Assembly: GCA_946622925.1 (NCBI GenBank) | Contig: CAMOQM010000039.1 | Span: 1-7,539 of the forward strand | Direction: 5' to 3' | DNA length: 7,539 nt | Source: an uncultured Caryophanales bacterium | GTDB lineage: Bacteria > Bacillota_I > Bacilli_A > RFN20 > CAG-826 | In this document: positions 1-4,009 of the stretch, piece after piece | How the letters are laid out: each line of letters begins with the position of its first letter | How positions within the stretch are numbered: position 1 is the first letter of the stretch | Notes under the pieces: generated by a model | What the model was told of the DNA's origin: nothing | Seen by the model: only the letters and a program-made list of their open reading frames with translations | Database searches by the model: none | Program-made: the position numbers and the translations under genes

Positions 1-1
1 C

Positions 2-850
2 TGCACCAAAGATGATGATGGCAAGCTTAGCGAAACCGCCTTCTATGGCCAAAAGACTTTTTTAACCGTTTCTGGACAGATTCACGTCGAGCCTTTTGCT
101 TTGGCTTTCCGCGATGTCTATACCTTCGGTCCGACTTTCCGTGCCGAAAATTCCAATACCCCAAGGCATGCTTCCGAGTTCTGGATGATCGAACCCGAAA
201 TCGCTTTTGCCGATCTTGATGACGATATGGACTTAATGGAAGAGACCATCAAATACGTCATCCGTTTCGTCTTGGACCGTTGCCCCGACGAAATGGCTTT
301 CTTCGATCAAATGATCGCTCCTGGACTGCTTGATAAGCTTAATGCCGTCTTGAAATCTCCTTTTAGGAGAATGGAATATACCGAAGCCATCTCCATCCTC
401 CAAGAAGCCGTTAAGAACGGTCATAAGTTCGAATATAACAAGATCGAATGGGGCTTGGATTTGCAATCCGAGCACGAACGTTACCTTACCGAAGAAGTGG
501 TTAAGGGACCGATGTTCCTTATGAATTATCCTAAGGATATCAAGGCCTTCTATATGCGTGAAAATGACGATGGCAAAACCGTTGCCGCCTGCGACTGCTT
601 AGTCCCGGGCGAAGGCGAAATCATCGGTGGTTCCCAGCGCGAAGAACGTTATGAAGTCCTAGAAAGAAAGATGATTAAGCAAGGCAATAAAGAAGAACTT
701 GAATGGTATCTCAATCTCCGCAAGTGGGGCGGATGCATCCATTCGGGCTTCGGCATTGGCTTTGACCGTTTGTTAATGTATATCACCGGAGTCAGTAACA
801 TCCGCGATTCCGAACCTTATCCGAGAACCTCTGGAGGCCTTAGATTCTAA
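2..850 (+). CDS. asnS: Asparagine--tRNA ligase, C-terminal part (5' end outside window)
   Basis: Class II aminoacyl-tRNA synthetase that charges tRNA-Asn with asparagine in the cytoplasm. The reading frame is open from base 2, so 282 residues of a usual ~430-465 are present; the N-terminal anticodon-binding OB fold and motif 1 lie upstream. Visible in order are the entry to the catalytic core (LTVSGQIHVE), class II motif 2 (FRAENSNTPRH followed by EFWMIEPEIAF), the family segment GGSQREERYEVLERK, and class II motif 3 (GFGIGFDRLLMYITG) with the terminal SEPYPRT. The RAENSN spelling marks AsnRS rather than AspRS. The first internal ATG/TTG codons, such as the TTG at 101, are not the true start. 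The stop shares one base with the start of the next gene, so asnS probably heads or belongs to the operon that runs to about 1743. Confidence 0.97.
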   Translation, partial: CTKDDDGKLSETAFYGQKTFLTVSGQIHVEPFALAFRDVYTFGPTFRAENSNTPRHASEFWMIEPEIAFADLDDDMDLMEETIKYVIRFVLDRCPDEMAFFDQMIAPGLLDKLNAVLKSPFRRMEYTEAISILQEAVKNGHKFEYNKIEWGLDLQSEHERYLTEEVVKGPMFLMNYPKDIKAFYMRENDDGKTVAACDCLVPGEGEIIGGSQREERYEVLERKMIKQGNKEELEWYLNLRKWGGCIHSGFGIGFDRLLMYITGVSNIRDSEPYPRTSGGLRF

Positions 851-1038
851 TGGCTAGTTTGACCAACTACGAAAATAACGCCCTCGAAGCCGAAATCGAC
901 GAAGACGATCCCGAAGAAAGGGATAGAAAGCGTCTCGCCGCGAAAAGAGTTTTCTTCTTGCTTTTAGGGGTTGCGATTTTCCTATTTGGCGTCTTGGTTT
1001 TCGAAATAGTCGAACTCTCTATGGGAGGAAGGATATGA
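850..1038 (+). CDS. Small single-pass membrane protein of unknown function (62 aa)
   Basis: I do not recognise a family. Residues 1-33 are very polar: an acidic patch around 13-23 (EAEIDEDDPEE) is followed by a basic patch (RDRKRLAAKR) just before one hydrophobic helix at about 34-54. By the positive-inside rule the N-terminus should lie in the cytoplasm. The last residues (ELSMGGRI) form a short outside tail. The start ATG overlaps the asnS stop by one base (TAATG), and a GGAGG sits at 833-837 inside asnS, 12 bases upstream, so translation may be coupled to asnS. The stop TGA overlaps the next start (ATGA). The length, clean overlaps on both sides and coherent topology make a real gene likely. 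Its role could be as a partner of the downstream four-helix protein, but this is inferred from position only. Confidence 0.8.
   Translation: MASLTNYENNALEAEIDEDDPEERDRKRLAAKRVFFLLLGVAIFLFGVLVFEIVELSMGGRI
1023..1032 (+). promoter_or_regulatory. Shine-Dalgarno site of the 164-aa gene
   Basis: The purine run GGGAGGAAGG lies in the last codons of the 62-aa gene. Its GGAGG core at 1024-1028 ends six bases before the ATG at 1035. This fixes the start of the four-helix protein and supports ATGA-type coupling with the gene before it. Confidence 0.75.
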
Positions 1039-1529
1039 CCCGGGAAGAACTGGAAAACGCCCCCTTTGCGCCACCGGTAACCAAATCGATTAAGGTTGGT
1101 CGGGTTTTGATGCTGGTAGGCGCGGCGCTTATGTTCATGTATGCCTTCGTCTCCATTGCCGTGTTTGGGATTTCTTTATACGTTCCGACGGTGGTGGGCC
1201 GCGATTTATCCGACCCATTGAGCGTCTTATCCTTGTCCATGCTTATCCCTAGCGCCATATTCCTGGTATTCGTGGGAATCGGGGGAATGTCCTATGTCGC
1301 TGAAAAAGGGCCTTTCCTAAAATGGGCATCTATCGGAGCCATCGTCTTAGGCATCTATATCGTCGTCGACTTAGTCCTCGATATTCGGGCCCTCGCCCAC
1401 AACATTAATGATCCGCAAATCAAGGCCAGCACGGCCTGGGCCACATTCTTCTTGGGCTTTGCCGGTTTGCAAATTAACGGCGGCATCTATTTCGTGGGCT
1501 GGTTCTTAGCTAAGAATTACCTAGATTAA
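1035..1529 (+). CDS. Four-helix integral membrane protein of unknown function (164 aa)
   Basis: No family is recognised. The first 20 residues are soluble and Pro-rich (ENAPFAPPVTKSIK). Hydrophobic segments follow at about 22-50, 65-86, 95-116 and 134-158, and the protein ends in a short polar tail (KNYLD). A loop with charged residues (VGRDLSDP, about 54-61) separates helices 1 and 2, and a second polar loop (AHNINDPQIKAS) separates helices 3 and 4. No catalytic or transport motif is visible. The start is fixed by the GGAGG at 1024-1028 and overlaps the previous stop as ATGA. The small lipoprotein ORF begins one base after its stop. Synteny with a single-pass protein and a lipoprotein suggests a small envelope-associated set co-transcribed with asnS. 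That is inference, not a functional assignment. Confidence 0.85.
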   Translation: MTREELENAPFAPPVTKSIKVGRVLMLVGAALMFMYAFVSIAVFGISLYVPTVVGRDLSDPLSVLSLSMLIPSAIFLVFVGIGGMSYVAEKGPFLKWASIGAIVLGIYIVVDLVLDIRALAHNINDPQIKASTAWATFFLGFAGLQINGGIYFVGWFLAKNYLD

Positions 1530-1530
1530 T

Positions 1531-1701
1531 ATGAAAAAGAAGGCCCTGTTATTGTTGCTTGGTTCAATGTTGCTGCTTAGCGCCTGTGGCGGCAAAAGCG
1601 GCGGCAATAAATCCAATTGCGGCCCAACTTGCCCGGTCGGATTAAAAGAAAAAGGGGACGTGCCCCTTAATCCGCAGGTGGAATCGGTTTATCGGGAGTA
1701 A
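1531..1701 (+). CDS. Very small predicted lipoprotein (56 aa)
   Basis: This ORF is short enough to be missed by a 60-residue cutoff. It has a textbook lipoprotein signal peptide: a basic n-region (MKKK), a Leu-rich h-region (ALLLLLGSMLLL) and a lipobox LSAC with Cys at residue 19. The predicted mature form has only 38 residues. It starts with a Gly/Ser/Lys/Asn linker (CGGKSGGNKSN), carries two more cysteines in NCGPTCP (residues 30 and 34), and has a short hydrophilic tail. No family is recognised. The ATG lies one base after the stop of the four-helix gene; no clear Shine-Dalgarno is seen, so translation would rely on coupling. A strong plus-strand terminator begins 9 bases after its stop, as expected for the last gene of an operon. 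Its 3' end overlaps the end of the converging minus-strand gene by 35 bases and contains that operon's terminator. It could instead be a truncated remnant of a longer lipoprotein. Confidence 0.7.
   Translation: MKKKALLLLLGSMLLLSACGGKSGGNKSNCGPTCPVGLKEKGDVPLNPQVESVYRE
1641..1668 (-). terminator. Intrinsic terminator of the minus-strand membrane operon
   Basis: Read on the minus strand, a 6-bp stem AAGGGG/CCCCTT with loop CACGT (plus positions 1652-1668) is followed directly by a T-rich tract (TTTCTTTTAAT, down to about 1641). The stop codon TAA of the 229-aa gene (1669-1667) overlaps the 5' base of the stem. On the plus strand no T tract follows the hairpin, so it should act in one direction only. 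It lies inside the coding sequence of the small plus-strand lipoprotein. Confidence 0.75.
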
Positions 1702-2356
1702 TCTTGATATCCTCGCTGGCCTTGAATCCGGCGAGGCTTTTTTCATATACGGAATTAGAACGCACATATATCATGACCGCGCGCGATATATAGGCTTGGC
1801 AAATGACGGCGTAATAGATCGCGGATACGATGGTGGCGGCGCAGACGATATAGGAAACGATATGGTTGGCCTCAAATCTAGGATAACCTTCCACGGCTTC
1901 GGGCCATCTGGCCAAAATGGTCATGCCGAAAACCTTTACCCATAAAGGATCGTCAGGTGGATATTGGGAGTTATCGATTTTGAAGCGGAAGAAGAGGTCG
2001 CCGAATTCTTCCCAGATATTCCTTCCCCAGCCATGGCTGAAGATGTTATAGACGACCCAAAGGAGTAATGCCGAAAGGATAATGGCAAATGGCACCAAGG
2101 AATCCCTAAACAAAGCCCGGTTGTTCTTCTTAAAGCCAAAGCGGCGGAAGGCTTTGGGGTTATCGATGACATGGGTAACGGCCACATCGTGCATCATGGT
2201 GTCGGCCCGTTTAGCCTGATAGAGCATGGTTTGCCTAACGGCCACCCCGATTAAACCTAGGATAAGGATAAGCAAAACCAAAACGATGAGGAGGATTATT
2301 AGGGCCTTCCTATCGGTTTCGGAAAGCTGGATGGAAGCAAGAACGCGGAAAATCAT
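1667..2356 (-). CDS. Three-helix membrane protein of unknown function (229 aa)
   Basis: Last gene of the minus-strand membrane operon; no family recognised. Predicted hydrophobic helices lie at about 18-40 (very rich in Leu/Ile/Val), 87-106 and 165-187. Between helices 1 and 2 is a basic loop with FRRFGFKKNNRALFR (about 70-84), so this loop is probably cytoplasmic. Between helices 2 and 3 is an aromatic, Trp-rich, probably external segment of about 60 residues (SHGWGRNIWEEF, then YPPDDPLWVKVFG). The tail is polar and ends in TPDKPIPPAD. The start overlaps the previous stop as ATGA and has a strong AAGGAGG at 2370-2364, seven bases upstream, so the start is well fixed. Its 3' end carries the terminator of the opposite operon, and its own stop sits in its own terminator hairpin. 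Confidence 0.85.
   Translation of the reverse strand: MIFRVLASIQLSETDRKALIILLIVLVLLILILGLIGVAVRQTMLYQAKRADTMMHDVAVTHVIDNPKAFRRFGFKKNNRALFRDSLVPFAIILSALLLWVVYNIFSHGWGRNIWEEFGDLFFRFKIDNSQYPPDDPLWVKVFGMTILARWPEAVEGYPRFEANHIVSYIVCAATIVSAIYYAVICQAYISRAVMIYVRSNSVYEKSLAGFKASEDIKITPDKPIPPAD
1711..1743 (+). terminator. Strong intrinsic terminator of the asnS-lipoprotein operon
   Basis: The stem CCTCGCTGG (1711-1719) pairs with CCGGCGAGG (1728-1736) through eight Watson-Crick pairs and one T-G wobble. The loop has eight bases, and C plus six T (1738-1743) follow. It begins 9 bases after the stop of the 56-aa lipoprotein. It lies wholly within the 3' coding part of the converging 229-aa gene, where the complement encodes residues around SLAGFKASED. 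The minus-strand reading has no T tract at the matching place, so termination should be plus-strand only. Confidence 0.85.
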
Positions 2357-2958
2357 TCGCCTTCCTCCTTATCGTCATATTGGGGTAATGAAGACAATTC
2401 GATCTTAGGGATATTGTCCTCGTGGGCCTCCACGGGAATCGGATTAGGATTCATGCCGCCATTTTGATTGGGGGCTTGAGTAGGTTGTGGGTAGGGGTTT
2501 TGAGGGAGCCCATAGGGATAGCCGGGTTGATTCTGGTAGGGGATTCCCTGCGGGTTCTGATAAGGGATACCTTGGGGGTTTTGGTAGGGAATGCCTTGGC
2601 CTTGAGGATAGGGGGGATTCTGGTAGGGAATGCCAGGTCCAGGGGCAGGGGGGATAGGCGGCTGAGCGCCATAATAATTTTGTTGCACGAAAACCTGTTG
2701 GGGAGCAGGTGGTTCTTTCCTCGCCTCTTCTTCGCCATTTTGCTTATCGATGGCTTTTTGCAAGATGGCCATCGCCTTTTCGTCTTCTTCAAACATGGGG
2801 AAGACTTTCTTGCCCCGGAAGAAGTTGACGATCATGATAACGAGTTGAATCGGAAAATTGATAATGCCGAAAACGCCGACCACGGCGATGCCAAGGAGGA
2901 TGAAGGGAATCAAGAAGATCCATAATAACCCAAGTCCGAAGCGTTTTAAGGCGTTCAT
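2353..2958 (-). CDS. Membrane-anchored protein with Pro/Tyr/Gln/Asn-rich repeat tail (201 aa)
   Basis: Middle gene of the minus-strand operon; no named family. Residues 1-47 are hydrophobic and long enough for one long helix or a hairpin of two (about 8-32 and 34-47). They are flanked by KR at 5-6 and RGKK at 48-51, which by the positive-inside rule puts both ends, and thus the tail, in the cytoplasm if there are two helices. Residues 56-82 are charged and possibly helical (FEEDEKAMAILQKAIDKQ). Residues 83-165 are low complexity, rich in Pro, Gln, Tyr, Asn and Gly, with four copies of GIPYQN (from about 109 to 143). The final 25 residues are acidic (VEAHEDNIPKIELSS, DDKEEGE). The start overlaps the previous stop as ATGA without a clear Shine-Dalgarno. 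The tail looks like a flexible scaffold or interaction region; that role is inferred. A different-frame ORF at 2451-2792 and an antisense ORF at 2422-2925 are shadows of its skewed composition. Confidence 0.85.
   Translation of the reverse strand: MNALKRFGLGLLWIFLIPFILLGIAVVGVFGIINFPIQLVIMIVNFFRGKKVFPMFEEDEKAMAILQKAIDKQNGEEEARKEPPAPQQVFVQQNYYGAQPPIPPAPGPGIPYQNPPYPQGQGIPYQNPQGIPYQNPQGIPYQNQPGYPYGLPQNPYPQPTQAPNQNGGMNPNPIPVEAHEDNIPKIELSSLPQYDDKEEGE
2360..2370 (-). promoter_or_regulatory. Shine-Dalgarno site of the 229-aa gene
   Basis: On the minus strand the run AAGGAGGAAGG lies in the last codons of the proline-rich protein gene. The AAGGAGG part ends seven bases before the ATG at 2356. It decides the start and allows independent or coupled initiation at the ATGA overlap. 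Confidence 0.75.
2530..2631 (-). repeat. In-frame tandem repeats encoding GIPYQN-PQ units
   Basis: Four copies of the 15-base unit encoding IPYQN lie at plus positions 2530-2544, 2554-2568, 2578-2592 and 2617-2631. The first three are spaced exactly 24 bases apart (8 codons, GIPYQNPQ); the fourth is 39 bases away, with PPYPQGQ between. The copies differ at synonymous positions (for example AAT or AAC for Asn, CAG or CAA for Gln, TAC or TAT for Tyr). This argues that the peptide, rather than just the DNA, has been kept. Confidence 0.85.
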
Positions 2959-3908
2959 ATTTCAATTGTAGGTTTCTTTTGTGACTTTCTCAACAAAACA
3001 TAGTTGAGAAAACAAATAAAACCGCTAGAAAGCAAGGGGAAGGCGATTAAGGCTAGGCCATTGCCCGTTGGTACGCAACGGTAAGTAGCGGCGAAAACTA
3101 GCCAAAGCAAAAAGAAGGAAATGCCTAAACCAATGAAGGCCCATTTCTTCCTCGCCTTGAAAATGTAGTAGCCGGAATATAAGGCCCAATAGATACCCAT
3201 AGCCAGTAGCAAATAAGCGCTTTTTGTGTCGAAAAAGGCGAGAATTGCGGAGATTCCATTGAATATTAGCGCGGATAATCCAGCGACCAAAGTCATATAA
3301 TCCTTCTCTATTACCTTACTATCTAGGCGGCTAAGTTGGGACTCGAGGAAGAGGTGGGTGAAGGCCATTTGGGCCAAGGAATAACCAAAGGCGAAAGTGG
3401 GGAAGATTTCTTTGGCCAAGGGATCTTCTTGCTTACGGATAATGGTTAATAAGAATTCAACCATGTCGACCCCGGTTACCCCTTTCAGGAAGAGAAGGGA
3501 CAAATAGAAAAGGCCAAGGGAGAGCAAAGTCGAAGCGAAGATGTTGATGGGATAGGGAACCCCGAACTTCCAAAGCAGCCCATAGCAGGTTCCGGTTAAT
3601 AAGGCCGGGACGATGTAGAAAATCGTATTGGTGATATTCCAAGCGGATAACCCTAAGCAAATCCCAAGGGCGGAAATCAAGAAGATAGGAACGTAACGGC
3701 CCTTGCAGAAAATGGCGACCGCCGCGCTTGTCAATGGAACTAGGATCATCACGAAGATTGCGCTTAAGGGTAATAATCCCGCGATCAAGGCGATGATGGC
3801 GTCAAAACCCGCCATCATGGCGATGAAGGTCAGGTTCTCCGTGGGGGAGAGGCGTTTTCTAAAGTAATGCTTGGACGCGCTTTCCATACTAATAAATAGG
3901 ATAACCAA
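2955..3908 (-). CDS. Polytopic membrane protein, possibly DUF2232/YybS-like (317 aa)
   Basis: First gene of the minus-strand operon. About eight or nine hydrophobic segments are visible, near 28-48, 50-68, 74-88, 95-115, 122-142, 206-226, 230-250, 256-275 and 284-306. A polar region at about 157-204 (IIRKQEDPLAKEIFP) separates an N-terminal five-helix part from a C-terminal four-helix part. The order of a hydrophobic N-terminal pair, a short basic loop (FCKGRYVP), then an ALLTGTCYG segment recalls the DUF2232/YybS family of about 300-residue membrane proteins and ECF-type substrate-binding subunits. This likeness is from memory of overall pattern and is weak. Two starts are possible: TTG at 3908, 10 bases after a GGAGGGG, or ATG at 3887 (residue 8, MESASKHYF), which looks more natural as protein but has no Shine-Dalgarno. 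The stop overlaps the next start as ATGA. Confidence 0.8.
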   Translation of the reverse strand: MVILFISMESASKHYFRKRLSPTENLTFIAMMAGFDAIIALIAGLLPLSAIFVMILVPLTSAAVAIFCKGRYVPIFLISALGICLGLSAWNITNTIFYIVPALLTGTCYGLLWKFGVPYPINIFASTLLSLGLFYLSLLFLKGVTGVDMVEFLLTIIRKQEDPLAKEIFPTFAFGYSLAQMAFTHLFLESQLSRLDSKVIEKDYMTLVAGLSALIFNGISAILAFFDTKSAYLLLAMGIYWALYSGYYIFKARKKWAFIGLGISFFLLWLVFAATYRCVPTGNGLALIAFPLLSSGFICFLNYVLLRKSQKKPTIEI

Positions 3909-3918
3909 ATATGGGCTT

Positions 3919-3925
3919 CCCCTCC
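3919..3925 (-). promoter_or_regulatory. Shine-Dalgarno site favouring a TTG start
   Basis: GGAGGGG on the minus strand lies 10 bases upstream of the TTG at 3908 and 31 bases upstream of the ATG at 3887. It is the only good ribosome site in the leader, so it supports TTG initiation of the polytopic membrane protein, although the spacing is slightly long. Confidence 0.55.
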
Positions 3926-3958
3926 ATAATTATCGCTAAGAAAGATTTTTCGTTTTTT

Positions 3959-3987
3959 TGTATAGTCCTTATTTATAAGGAAGGCAA
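3959..3987 (-). promoter_or_regulatory. Predicted sigma-A-type promoter of the minus-strand operon
   Basis: On the minus strand TTGCCT (plus 3987-3982) and TATACA (plus 3964-3959) are spaced by exactly 17 bases, each matching its consensus at four of six positions. Transcription would start near 3952, giving a leader of about 44 bases to the TTG start and leaving room for the GGAGGGG. The spacer coincides with the 16-bp dyad. Confidence 0.5.
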
Positions 3988-4000
3988 GGAAAGGTAAAAT
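3961..4000 (+). promoter_or_regulatory. Candidate promoter(s) for pcrA-ligA
   Basis: Two weak options are visible. One is TTTATA (3972-3977), 17 bases, then TAAAAT (3995-4000), which would start RNA near 4006 and leave almost no leader. The other is TATAGT (3961-3966), a five-of-six -10 match directly preceded by TG but without a recognisable -35; it would give a leader of about 40 bases. The sequence does not decide between them. Both overlap or touch the 16-bp dyad and the opposing promoter. Confidence 0.4.
3966..3981. promoter_or_regulatory. 16-bp perfect dyad, possible operator
   Basis: TCCTTAT-TT-ATAAGGA has perfect 7-base arms around a two-base centre. The centre is too short for a stable RNA hairpin, so a DNA-binding site is more likely. 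It fills the spacer of the proposed minus-strand promoter (3965-3981), and overlaps the proposed plus-strand -35 and the last base of the alternative -10. A bound protein could therefore affect both directions. AT-rich palindromes also arise by chance. Confidence 0.4.
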
Positions 4001-4009
4001 AGTGGGGCA

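Noticed and set aside
828..837. CCTC-TG-GAGG dyad over the ribosome site of the 62-aa gene
   Set aside because: The loop would have only two bases and the stem four, too weak for a credible translational switch.
1019..1258. 79-codon minus-strand ORF opposite the 62-aa and 164-aa membrane genes
   Set aside because: The plus-strand genes have Shine-Dalgarno sites, overlaps and transmembrane helices; the antisense product shows nothing coherent.
1652..1668. Hairpin as a bidirectional terminator
   Set aside because: Only the minus-strand reading is followed by a T tract. The plus strand has its own better terminator at 1711-1743.
2451..2792. 113-codon minus-strand ORF within the proline-rich gene
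   Set aside because: It is a different frame of the same strand inside the 201-aa gene, with no ribosome site and a basic, unstructured product; a compositional shadow.
2422..2925. 167-codon plus-strand ORF opposite the proline-rich protein gene
   Set aside because: It lies antisense to a gene with clear membrane and repeat structure and ATGA coupling on both sides. Its open frame follows from the low-complexity composition of that gene.
3457..3660. 67-codon minus-strand ORF inside the 317-aa membrane gene
   Set aside because: Out-of-frame shadow on the same strand, without a ribosome site.
3946..3959. T-rich run (TTTTT-CG-TTTTTTT) as a terminator
   Set aside because: No stem lies directly before it on the plus strand. 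It fits better as the AT-rich upstream leader of the divergent promoter region.
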